A DNA stretch of 11,453 nt from Clostridiales bacterium (GCA_012522615.1 JAAYKB010000128.1:1-11453); one strand, 5' to 3'; counted from the stretch's first letter, positions 1 to 5,825 are shown. Program-made: numbers and translations. The notes: generated by a model not told the origin, from the sequence alone.

Positions 1-46
1 AATGCTTTCTGATGGTCCGAAGCGCTGTTTATCGGGACTGACGTGT

Positions 47-98
47 AATTGAGAGAGCCGTGCTATTTGCACAAATTGAGAGAGCCGTACTATTTGCA
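47..98. repeat. Two-copy 27-bp-period direct repeat upstream of the AraC gene
   Basis: Two 25-bp copies (47-71 and 74-98) start with AATTGAGAGAGCCGT and end in CTATTTGCA. They differ at one position (G62 versus A89) and are separated by 2 bp. The second copy ends 5 bp before a TTGACA -35 element. Direct repeats just upstream of -35 are the usual layout of AraC-family activator sites, so an operator role is plausible. They could also be the edge of a longer repeat array outside the window. Confidence 0.75.
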
Positions 99-103
99 GT
101 TTA

Positions 104-133
104 TTGACATGCGGTTGATATATGATGTATAGT
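104..133 (+). promoter_or_regulatory. Candidate sigma-A promoter for the AraC-type gene
   Basis: A perfect -35 TTGACA (104-109) is followed after 18 bp by TATAGT (128-133). Transcription would begin near 140, downstream of the ATG at 122. This favours the later TTG start at 197 for the regulator. The tandem repeats at 47-98 lie immediately upstream. Confidence 0.5.
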
Positions 134-178
134 GTTAGTAGGAACACTAATAACCTTGTAGATTCTTCGATTCTTGTA

Positions 179-199
179 AGAGGAGGTGCTAAGACTTTG
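179..199 (+). promoter_or_regulatory. Shine-Dalgarno site deciding the AraC start
   Basis: AGAGGAGG (179-186) stands 10 bp before an in-frame TTG (197-199). The upstream ATG pair at 122 and 125 has no convincing Shine-Dalgarno sequence. Two other genes in this window (yajC and the small membrane protein) also appear to use TTG after a strong GGAGG. Confidence 0.55.
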
Positions 200-1081
200 T
201 CCGACTGGGAAATACAATTAAAAAGATCCCTGAGTGAAGGAAAATTTTTTGTTGTAAGGGATCCTGGCCCATCCTTATGCGAAACCCACACTCATGAATT
301 TATCGAAATCGAATATATTATTTCGGGCAAGGGGGTGCAAATCGTCAACGGAGTCGAATATTTAGCCCGTAAAGGCGATGTCTTCTTTTTCAATATCGGG
401 GACTATCACTCCTATTATTCTATTCATGATTTTGAAATAGTAAACTGCGTCTTTTACCCTGATTTTGTTGATGAATGTATAATTAATAAGGCGCCTCAGG
501 GATTATCCAAGATGCCTGTGTTTATACGTCTTCCCGGTAAACACATCCTTCAGATAGAGGAACTTATCAAAAAAATCGAAAACGAAGCCGTAAATAAGGA
601 AGAAGAATATAAGCTAATATCAAAGCATTACATCTCCACGCTGATAATTCTGTTGCTAAGATGCGCAAGCAACGCAAATATCGGGAATAAAAAACCGGAA
701 AAAGATATTACCCACGAAATTATCAGCTACCTTGAAAACAACTACAAAAACGTATTGCTCAACGATGTCGCAAAGCATTTTAATTATAACGCGGCTTATT
801 TCAGCAGATACTTTAAGAATCACATCGGACTAACCTTTTCAAAATATATAAACGATAAGAAAATAAAAGAAGCAATAAATCTCATAATACATACCGACGA
901 CCCAATAGAAACAATCTGCTATCAGGTCGGATTCAACGATAAAAAACAGTTTTATAATTTATTCAAAAAATATACCGAAATGACCCCCAGCGAGATGAGA
1001 AAACTGAAATCCGAAAATAAATTAGAGGATACCACTAAACATCTGTTTATCTACCATGGTGATGATTTCAAAGATAATTGA
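197..1081 (+). CDS. AraC-family transcriptional regulator with N-terminal cupin domain
   Basis: This is a cytoplasmic DNA-binding regulator, probably sensing a small ligand; neither ligand nor targets can be read from the sequence. With the TTG start it has 294 residues; with the ATG at 122 it has 319. The N-terminal half (about residues 28-85) has the AraC-binding cupin pattern, with THTHEF near 30-35, ISGKG near 42-46 and a GD..FF..GDYH stretch near 60-71. The C-terminal half (about 172-270) holds two helix-turn-helix units: the first with NDVAKHFNYNAAYFSRYFK (189-207), the second with the family signature VGFNDKKQFYNLFKKYTEMTPSEMR (two pieces, 244-268). The gene is visibly more A+T-rich than its neighbours, which suggests recent transfer. 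No sugar transporter or enzyme lies beside it, so its targets may be upstream of the window or its own promoter. Family assignment is firm, function unknown, start uncertain. Confidence 0.9.
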   Translation: MSDWEIQLKRSLSEGKFFVVRDPGPSLCETHTHEFIEIEYIISGKGVQIVNGVEYLARKGDVFFFNIGDYHSYYSIHDFEIVNCVFYPDFVDECIINKAPQGLSKMPVFIRLPGKHILQIEELIKKIENEAVNKEEEYKLISKHYISTLIILLLRCASNANIGNKKPEKDITHEIISYLENNYKNVLLNDVAKHFNYNAAYFSRYFKNHIGLTFSKYINDKKIKEAINLIIHTDDPIETICYQVGFNDKKQFYNLFKKYTEMTPSEMRKLKSENKLEDTTKHLFIYHGDDFKDN

Positions 1082-1121
1082 TTTTACAATGTAACCCTTA
1101 ATAAAATATCCCTTTTAAAGC

Positions 1122-1167
1122 AAGAACCGTGTAACCATGCCGATAAAGGCATAAATACACGGTTCTT
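1122..1167. terminator. Hairpin terminator between convergent genes
   Basis: A perfect 12-bp stem (AAGAACCGTGTA at 1122-1133 with its complement at 1156-1167) encloses a second 5-bp stem (ATGCC 1137-1141 with GGCAT 1148-1152). It lies 40 bp after the AraC stop and 20 bp beyond the stop of the minus-strand gene. Plus-strand readout continues into a T-rich stretch (TTATTATTCT). The minus-strand U-run is weak. It is probably a bidirectional terminator. Confidence 0.65.
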
Positions 1168-1187
1168 ATTATTCTCAAAACCTATTA

Positions 1188-2126
1188 TTATATTGTTCCG
1201 TCATCATCCTCATCGTCGCTGCGGGATCTGCGTTGCTTACGGCGCAGTCTCTTCATCTCGTCTTCCGAGTACTGGCGCGGGAAGGTGGTTTTTGGCTCGT
1301 CATCCTCATCCGGGAGGGTGTCCTCAAAAACCCTTTCCCCGTCGTCATCCTCATCCTCTTGGTCATAAATATTAAGCGCCCGCTTGGCTTCCTTGTCCTC
1401 GTCCGGATGATCCTTGTAATATGGGTCAATCATGTGCTTTTTTATCAGCGGAAACACGGTAAACTGGATAAGCAGCATCCTGAACGCCGGAAAAACGAGG
1501 ATATACATTAGGGTTATAAATATTGTTCCGACAAGAAAAGAAAGATACAGAACAAATGCCGCAAGCGCATAACACAGGCCGAAAATAAATAGCAAAAGAA
1601 GATTGCGCCAAAGACCTGCAAACGCAAATATCAAGCTGTTTTTATAAATCTGTTTGATACTGAGTTTGAATGTCACCAGCATAAAATACATGTAATATTT
1701 CATAAAGGTAAATATCAGGGCTACCGACAAAATCACCGCCAGCATAATACTTCCCATTATCCCCTTGCTGCTTGTAAAGAAAAAGTATATATCAAATATC
1801 AGGATTATTGATATAATGAGGTTTAAAATCCCCACAATCAAGCCCTGTTTCCAGTTCTTTTTAATCGTATCAACAAAGTCGCCGCCGACAAAGGCGTGCT
1901 TCTCCCTTGCAAAATTACGGGTTATATAAGAAAGCCCCGAGTTTGCAAGCCCGACAGTCAGCACAGGTAAAGAAAACAGCACAAACAGCAGATTGACCGT
2001 GATAAGCTTCCAGAACTTCCGTGTAAAGATTTCAAGAAAAACAATAAACGACTTTTTTTGGGGCGCGTTTTTCTGCACGCCCGGACCCGGCTTGCTGTAA
2101 TCAAACAGCCCGAAGAAACCTGCCAT
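1188..2126 (-). CDS. DUF624 (YesL-like) membrane protein with charged C-terminal tail
   Basis: This is a predicted integral membrane protein of 312 residues in the DUF624/YesL family, whose biochemical role is unknown. The N-terminus MAGFFGLFDYSKPGPGV is the signature I associate with clostridial members. Hydrophobic segments appear near 41-60, 95-117, 124-152, 165-199 and 201-225. After residue 230 the protein becomes hydrophilic: acidic clusters (258-263, 273-277, 304-309) alternate with a basic patch KRLRRKQRRSR (292-302), and it ends DDEDDDGTI. I chose the ATG at 2126 because the family signature begins there and GGATGG (2140-2135) lies 8 bp upstream. In-frame TTG (2147) and ATG (2138) codons would add 7 or 4 residues. 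The gene is 96 bp downstream of the SpoIIM-like gene on the same strand and may be co-transcribed with it. The charged tail probably lies in the cytoplasm (inference). Confidence 0.82.
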   Translation of the reverse strand: MAGFFGLFDYSKPGPGVQKNAPQKKSFIVFLEIFTRKFWKLITVNLLFVLFSLPVLTVGLANSGLSYITRNFAREKHAFVGGDFVDTIKKNWKQGLIVGILNLIISIILIFDIYFFFTSSKGIMGSIMLAVILSVALIFTFMKYYMYFMLVTFKLSIKQIYKNSLIFAFAGLWRNLLLLFIFGLCYALAAFVLYLSFLVGTIFITLMYILVFPAFRMLLIQFTVFPLIKKHMIDPYYKDHPDEDKEAKRALNIYDQEDEDDDGERVFEDTLPDEDDEPKTTFPRQYSEDEMKRLRRKQRRSRSDDEDDDGTI

Positions 2127-2222
2127 AACCAATACCATCCCTTTCAAACTTCCCGGGGTAATCCCCTTTTTCCCTTTCCCATTAATATTTCAAGCGGCGT
2201 AACCGATGTAAACCGCAGATTA

Positions 2223-2885
2223 TTATTTCAGCAAAAGCGATCCGAATATCAAGCGCGTTAAAATATCCACCACGCCGGATGCAAAGGCAAGCATCAGATA
2301 AACCAAAAACCTTACGCAGTACATCTTGAAATCCTGCCACAAACCGCCCATGCCGCCCTCGGGCAAAAGCTGGCGGCTGAGCAGCAGCGACATGCGTATC
2401 GATTCCATGCTCCCGTACAGCAGGGCGATCGCCGCAATCAGATAATGGGGTACAATCAGCAGCGCACAAGCAATATACCCCTTAATTCCTATCGCGCTGT
2501 AATAGGCTTCCGTAAGTCCCAAACCCATACCGAAAAAAAGAGGGACAACCGCCGCGAACGGCGCGCCGCATGCGGAAAGGCCGCAAAGAAACAACAGGGC
2601 AAGAAGCAGGATCGTCGAAAAGCTGGAGGAAAACAACGCCGTGACGCCGTCCTTGAATCCCCCGATAACAGCCCTTACCTCCAATATGGTGCCGAGCTCC
2701 CGTGCAATCGCGGAATCCGACATGGCGTAAATCACGACGCCCAGCACCGCGCCGGCGAGAAATACCATTGAAAACAAAACCATAAGACGGTTGGCAGCAA
2801 GGAATTCCGCCCATGACGCCACCGTCTTGGCGGCAACGCCGGAAGCCGAAGCAAGCCTGCCGGAGTTTGTCCTTCTTATACCCAT
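2223..2885 (-). CDS. SpoIIM-like (DUF95) membrane protein
   Basis: This is a predicted polytopic membrane protein of 220 residues. SpoIIM of Bacillus is about this length and works in the mother cell with SpoIID and SpoIIP, remodelling septal peptidoglycan during engulfment. Hydrophobic segments lie near 33-55, 89-103, 107-127, 135-157 and 191-215. The segment around residues 136-166, with VPHYLIAAIALLYGSMES, resembles the SpoIIM-type stretch where a PH pair precedes an E-containing helix. A Gly/Cys-rich FLCGLSACG lies at 99-107. The start is the second of two adjacent ATGs: GGGAGG (2897-2892) is 6 bp from it and only 3 bp from the first (2888). A sigma-E-like promoter at 2976-2948 fits mother-cell expression. 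The family call is by resemblance, without a profile search, so a generic small membrane protein cannot be excluded. Confidence 0.6.
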   Translation of the reverse strand: MGIRRTNSGRLASASGVAAKTVASWAEFLAANRLMVLFSMVFLAGAVLGVVIYAMSDSAIARELGTILEVRAVIGGFKDGVTALFSSSFSTILLLALLFLCGLSACGAPFAAVVPLFFGMGLGLTEAYYSAIGIKGYIACALLIVPHYLIAAIALLYGSMESIRMSLLLSRQLLPEGGMGGLWQDFKMYCVRFLVYLMLAFASGVVDILTRLIFGSLLLK

Positions 2886-2897
2886 CATATACCTCCC

Positions 2898-2956
2898 GCA
2901 TACAGTAAACAGCACAACAGAAAAGCTATATTGCTATACTCTGTAATACTGTATGC
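2898..2956. repeat. Inverted repeat upstream of the SpoIIM-like gene
   Basis: GCATACAGTA (2898-2907) is perfectly inverted at 2947-2956, 39 bp away. The promoter-distal arm contains the -10 element of the sigma-E-like promoter and the other arm lies just upstream of the ribosome site. With a start near 2941 the two arms would not both be in the RNA, so this is more likely a DNA-level site or chance than an RNA hairpin. Confidence 0.5.
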
Positions 2957-2976
2957 GAAAACCCCGAAGTATATGA
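2948..2976 (-). promoter_or_regulatory. Sigma-E-like sporulation promoter for the SpoIIM-like gene
   Basis: On the minus strand TCATATA (2976-2970) is followed after 14 bp by CATACAGT (2955-2948). The Bacillus sigma-E consensus, as I know it, is KMATATT, 14-15 bp, CATACAHT. The match is 6 of 7 and 7 of 8 with exact spacing. Transcription would start near 2941, giving a leader of about 56 bases. SpoIIM is a known sigma-E target in Bacillus, so gene identity and promoter type support each other. Confidence 0.6.
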
Positions 2977-3002
2977 CCCCGATAAAACAGGCAAAAGCCC
3001 TT

Positions 3003-4373
3003 CTATCCTTCCGATAAGGCCGCCTGTATCATTATAGCACATTCCAGCCGCTTTTTTTCAAGCTCACATGACAGCTTGTGCGAGCGGAGAATATCTCCCA
3101 TATACTGCTGATTATTTGCGTTACAGCCGCCCGAGCAATAAAACTTAGCCCAGCATTTACGGCATTCCGGCTTATCATAAACGGTTGAACGGGCAAAACG
3201 CCCCTTCATTTCAAGGTCGTACTCGCCGGTCAGCACGCTGCCCATCTTCCATTCGGGCTGCCCCACAAACTGGTGGCAGGGATATACGTCGCCGCCGGGA
3301 TCGACGGCAGCATATTCATTGCCGCATCCGCAGCCTCTCAGCCTTTTGATGGCGCACGGCCCCTGTTCAAGGTCGATCATGAAATGAAAGAAGTTGAAAC
3401 CCTTGCCCGCTTTTTTGCGCTCCAGCATAATCCTTGCAAGACGGTCGTATTCGTCAAACACCGCAGGCAGATCCTCTTGGCGGATTGAAAAATCCAGCTT
3501 GGGATCGCTGACAACCGGCTCGACCGAAATCTGGTCAAATCCGAGCTCGTTCATGTGTAGCACATCGTTTGCGAAATCGAGGTTGTTTTTTGTAAAGGTT
3601 CCGCGGACATAATAGTCTTTATCGCCGCGAATCCGCACAAAATGCTGATATTTCGGAACGATTGCGTCATAGCTGCCGCGTCCTCCGGCATTGGGTCTCA
3701 TGGCGTCGTTGACCTCGCGCCTGCCGTCAAGCGACAAAACCACATTGTTCATTTCCCTGTTTAGGAAATCCGCGGCCTCGTCGCCGAGCAGCACCCCGTT
3801 GGTTGTTGTGGTAAAGCGGAACACCTTATTATGCTTCTTTTCAAGACTGCGCCCGTATTCGACCGTCTTTTTTATAACATCAAAATTCATTAAAGGCTCG
3901 CCGCCGAAAAAGTCTATTTCAAGATTGCGGCGTCCTTGCGATTTTTCAACAAGAAAATCAATCGCCGACAGTGCGACCTCTCGGCTCATCAGCTTTTTTT
4001 CGCCGCCGTAAACACCCTGGCCGGCAAAGCAGTATTTGCATCTGAGGTTACAATCGTGGGTTACATGAAGGCACATCGCCTTTAGCGGCGAAAGCCCCAT
4101 CTTATCGGCGAACTGCCCGTAATCGTCCGAACTGAACAAATGCCCCGCACGGTGAAGATATAACAGCTCGTCGTAAAGCTCAAGTATTTCCGTTTTTGTA
4201 TATTCACCCGACAAGGCACTTAATATTTCGGGCGGGCAGGCTTCCTCCATTGTTTCGCTGTCCTGGTCAAGCAGTCCGAGCATCCTGTAGCACATCTCGT
4301 CAACAAGATGCACCGCGCCGCTGTTTACGTCCAGAACTATATTATAACCGTTATTTTTAAATCGGTGAATCAT
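3003..4373 (-). CDS. scfB: SCIFF ranthipeptide maturase, radical SAM/SPASM protein
   Basis: This cytoplasmic iron-sulfur enzyme (456 residues) uses S-adenosylmethionine radical chemistry to install thioether bridges from cysteine sulfur in the SCIFF peptide encoded just upstream. Residues 1-85 form a leader-recognition (RRE/PqqD-like) region with the family-typical MIHRFKNNGYNIVLDVNSGA start. The radical SAM motif CNLRCKYC places the cluster cysteines at C108, C112 and C115, and FFGGEP follows at 155-160. The SPASM part supplies cysteines C340, C348, C350, C366, C404, C407, C413, C417 and C436, enough for two auxiliary [4Fe-4S] clusters. The ATG is preceded by AGGGATG at a normal distance. 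It is the last gene of the yajC-side cluster and is separated from scfA by 146 bp carrying two hairpins. No key cysteine is missing. Length and motifs match the family closely. Confidence 0.96.
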   Translation of the reverse strand: MIHRFKNNGYNIVLDVNSGAVHLVDEMCYRMLGLLDQDSETMEEACPPEILSALSGEYTKTEILELYDELLYLHRAGHLFSSDDYGQFADKMGLSPLKAMCLHVTHDCNLRCKYCFAGQGVYGGEKKLMSREVALSAIDFLVEKSQGRRNLEIDFFGGEPLMNFDVIKKTVEYGRSLEKKHNKVFRFTTTTNGVLLGDEAADFLNREMNNVVLSLDGRREVNDAMRPNAGGRGSYDAIVPKYQHFVRIRGDKDYYVRGTFTKNNLDFANDVLHMNELGFDQISVEPVVSDPKLDFSIRQEDLPAVFDEYDRLARIMLERKKAGKGFNFFHFMIDLEQGPCAIKRLRGCGCGNEYAAVDPGGDVYPCHQFVGQPEWKMGSVLTGEYDLEMKGRFARSTVYDKPECRKCWAKFYCSGGCNANNQQYMGDILRSHKLSCELEKKRLECAIMIQAALSEG

Positions 4374-4410
4374 TATGTAACATCCCTGTTTGTTAAAAAT
4401 ATCCGGCGGC

Positions 4411-4446
4411 GTCTATACAAAATAGGGCGGATACTCAAATCCGCCC
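4411..4446 (-). terminator. Intrinsic terminator/attenuator between scfA and scfB
   Basis: On the minus strand GGGCGGAT (4446-4439) pairs perfectly with ATCCGCCC (4432-4425) around a 6-base loop. TATTTTGTAT follows. The G+C-rich 8-bp stem plus T-rich tail is a classic intrinsic terminator shape. It should end most scfA transcripts and let only part of transcription reach scfB, giving more peptide than enzyme. Confidence 0.7.
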
Positions 4447-4481
4447 CGCCGGGTAAACCGATTTTCAGAAGCAACGGCTTA

Positions 4482-4504
4482 AAAATAAGGCTGCACCTTA
4501 TTTT
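4482..4504 (-). terminator. A+T-rich hairpin directly after scfA
   Basis: A perfect 9-bp inverted repeat (AAAATAAGG, 5-base loop, complement) begins 15 bp after the scfA stop, and the T-run of its far arm continues to TTTTTAAG on the minus strand. The stem has only two G-C pairs. It could be a weak first terminator or an RNA 3'-end stabiliser acting with the stronger hairpin at 4425-4446. Confidence 0.45.
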
Positions 4505-4519
4505 AACCGTCACAACGAT

Positions 4520-4657
4520 TTATTTCTCGCACTTCTGATTCGCCACGGTGCAAGAGGTTTTGCACGCCGACTGGCAGGACGCCTGACACTCGCCGCAGCC
4601 GCCTTTGACCGCAGTTTCCTTCAAATTCTGTTTGTTGATTGTTTTTACATGCTTCAT
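4520..4657 (-). CDS. scfA: SCIFF ranthipeptide precursor (six cysteines in forty-five residues)
   Basis: This 45-residue ribosomal peptide is the substrate of the adjacent radical SAM maturase. It starts MKHVKTINKQNLKETAVKGG, the conserved SCIFF leader. The core has cysteines at 21, 24, 28, 32, 36 and 43 and ends QKCEK: exactly six cysteines in exactly forty-five residues. In the studied Clostridium thermocellum homologue (CteA) a Cys32-to-Thr37 thioether was reported, to my recollection. Both residues are present here at the same numbers. The ATG (4657-4655) is preceded by a purine-rich AAGGGAAGAG. It lies 131 bp after the small membrane protein gene, has a candidate own promoter (4760-4732), and is followed by two hairpins before scfB. 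SCIFF genes are nearly universal in Clostridia, but the biological role of the product is not settled. No exporter or protease gene is visible nearby. Confidence 0.97.
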   Translation of the reverse strand: MKHVKTINKQNLKETAVKGGCGECQASCQSACKTSCTVANQKCEK

Positions 4658-4731
4658 GGTTCTCTTCCCTTTCCGGTAACTTCATATATTGACGGGATAC
4701 CGTTATATTATCATCCGATCAACCCAAAAAG

Positions 4732-4760
4732 AGTTTATCATACAACCGGGGCAATTTCAA
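4732..4760 (-). promoter_or_regulatory. Candidate sigma-A promoter for scfA
   Basis: On the minus strand TTGAAA (4760-4755) is followed after 17 bp by TAAACT (4737-4732), with an extended -10 TGA directly before it. The -10 matches at 4 of 6 positions. Transcription would begin near 4725, about 68 bases before the scfA ATG. It lies between the small membrane protein gene and scfA and would allow independent expression of the peptide. Confidence 0.4.
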
Positions 4761-4788
4761 CCGTTTTCTGCACTACGGGCGGCAAAAA

Positions 4789-5199
4789 CTACTGCCGCCG
4801 TCCGCTCCGTTTCGGGCTGTTCACGCCGTACACCCCGCCGACGGCGGCGCTTGCGACCACCGCAAACAATTTGATAACCGCATACAACCCATTGACATTC
4901 TGAAGCAGAGAAAATCCCGCAATGAGAATCAGCAGATACATCAACGCCCCACAGGCGGCGCCGTATACCATCCCGCGGGAACCGGCCAGGCGGGCGCTCA
5001 TAAACCCGCCGATAAAGGCTCCGACAGCCCCGGCAATCACGGCCATGGGCATAACCGCCGCCTGCGGAATATCGCGCATAGCCATGAGAAGCGCAAAGAT
5101 AAGCAACACCGCCAGACAGCAAAGCACGCCGATAACCGTGCCCAGAACCACAGGCCGCAGCCATTTTAACATAACAGGCTCTTCTTTATGCGTCTTCAA
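4789..5199 (-). CDS. Small four-helix membrane protein, TIGR04086-like
   Basis: This 136-residue hydrophobic protein has four probable membrane helices near 15-41, 47-68, 76-98 and 104-126, and a basic C-terminus (KRSGRRQ). Gly/Ala-rich turns such as AGAVGAFIGGFMSARLAGSRG (56-76) resemble the TIGR04086 family, which I recall as a small clostridial membrane family next to yajC and the SCIFF genes. Position here, between yajC and scfA, agrees. No catalytic motif is visible and the function is unknown. I chose the TTG at 5199 because GGAGG (5212-5208) lies 8 bp upstream. An internal ATG at 5172 would remove nine residues and has only a weak site. It lies 145 bp after yajC; no strong terminator or promoter was seen in that gap. 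A role in membrane handling of the peptide is speculation from position only. Confidence 0.8.
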   Translation of the reverse strand: MKTHKEEPVMLKWLRPVVLGTVIGVLCCLAVLLIFALLMAMRDIPQAAVMPMAVIAGAVGAFIGGFMSARLAGSRGMVYGAACGALMYLLILIAGFSLLQNVNGLYAVIKLFAVVASAAVGGVYGVNSPKRSGRRQ

Positions 5200-5344
5200 C
5201 AGAAGTCCCTCCCCCGAATCATCGGCTTATCCGATTAAAATCCACTTCGGTACAGCATATTCTGCGGAAGGACAAAATAGTACATCTGAATCTTAAATTG
5301 AGAAGCTTTATGCCCGCCCACCCGATATATGCTCGGGACGGGAT

Positions 5345-5722
5345 TTAGATATCATCATCGTCATCGTCGTCGTCATCGTCAATATCATTGTCATCATGAA
5401 TGGTGTTGACGCTCTGTAACGCCCATTTTTTAATGGTCATTTTGGTGCGGTCGGCTCCGGTTTCTATAACCAGATCATCCTCCTTGATATTGAGAACGCG
5501 TCCGGTAATGCCTCCGATTGTGGTGATCTCGTCACCCACCCGCAGGCTGTTGCGCATCTTCTGCTCTTCCTTCTGCTTCTTTTTCTGGGGACGGATCATC
5601 AGAAAATACATAAGCGGAATTATTATCAGAAACGGCAGAAACTGCAATAGCATAGTTGCTGCATTCCCGCCCTGCTGATTTAGTGCGGTTGTGGTGGCTA
5701 ATACTGCGCTCAACTGAAACAA
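5345..5722 (-). CDS. yajC: Preprotein translocase accessory subunit YajC with poly-Asp tail
   Basis: YajC is a small single-span membrane protein that associates with SecDF and the SecYEG channel during protein export. This one has 125 residues: a short N-terminus, one membrane helix (about 24-43), the conserved MIRPQKKKQKEEQKMRNSL segment (42-60), and the cytoplasmic domain with RVGDEITTIGGITGRV (61-76) and a KKWALQSV end (98-105). The C-terminus is unusual: DDNDIDDDDDDDDDDI (110-125), encoded by a GAC/GAT run. A GTG at 5731 opens the frame, but it overlaps the ribosome site GGAGG (5735-5731). The TTG at 5722, 8 bp after that site, is the sensible start. A promoter (5780-5752) and the tgt terminator lie just upstream, so yajC begins a new transcription unit. 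Confidence 0.93.
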   Translation of the reverse strand: MFQLSAVLATTTALNQQGGNAATMLLQFLPFLIIIPLMYFLMIRPQKKKQKEEQKMRNSLRVGDEITTIGGITGRVLNIKEDDLVIETGADRTKMTIKKWALQSVNTIHDDNDIDDDDDDDDDDI

Positions 5723-5751
5723 AAAAAGCACCTCCCTAAAAAATCCCTTTT

Positions 5752-5780
5752 ATTATATAGGCTTTTCTGCCCGATAGCAA
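5752..5780 (-). promoter_or_regulatory. Sigma-A promoter of yajC
   Basis: On the minus strand TTGCTA (5780-5775) is followed after exactly 17 bp by a perfect TATAAT (5757-5752). Initiation near 5745 gives a short leader ending in GGAGG and the TTG start at 5722. It lies just downstream of the tgt terminator, separating yajC from queA-tgt. Confidence 0.75.
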
Positions 5781-5790
5781 TAGTTTTTAT

Positions 5791-5825
5791 TAAAAACAGA
5801 AACAAATCGGCAAACCGCCTTGCCG
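5791..5825 (-). terminator. Intrinsic terminator of queA-tgt
   Basis: Immediately after the tgt stop, on the minus strand, CGGCAA (5825-5820) pairs with TTGCCG (5813-5808) across a 6-base loop. ATTTGTTTCTGTTTTT follows. The stem is short but the U-rich tail is long. Confidence 0.65.

Noticed and set aside
47..98. CRISPR array
   Set aside because: Only two repeat copies with a 2-bp gap, no spacers of CRISPR length and no cas genes in the window.
122..196. ATG at 122 as the AraC start
   Set aside because: No ribosome site precedes it and the likely -10 box (128-133) lies inside it; not fully excluded, so mentioned in the gene entry.
2127..2222. Promoter between the SpoIIM-like and DUF624 genes
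   Set aside because: TTTACA is present but no -10 of reasonable quality lies 16-18 bp downstream; co-transcription is simpler.
4503..4685. Minus-strand open frame overlapping scfA in another frame
   Set aside because: The SCIFF peptide in the neighbouring frame explains this stretch completely; this frame has no recognisable protein features.
4757..5164. Minus-strand open frame overlapping the small membrane protein
   Set aside because: It is a Gly/Arg/Cys-rich shadow frame in G+C-rich DNA; the overlapping frame encodes four clean membrane helices with a strong ribosome site.
5200..5344. Promoter between yajC and the small membrane protein gene
   Set aside because: TACTAT-like and TTGTCC-like boxes exist on the minus strand but no pair has acceptable sequence and spacing.
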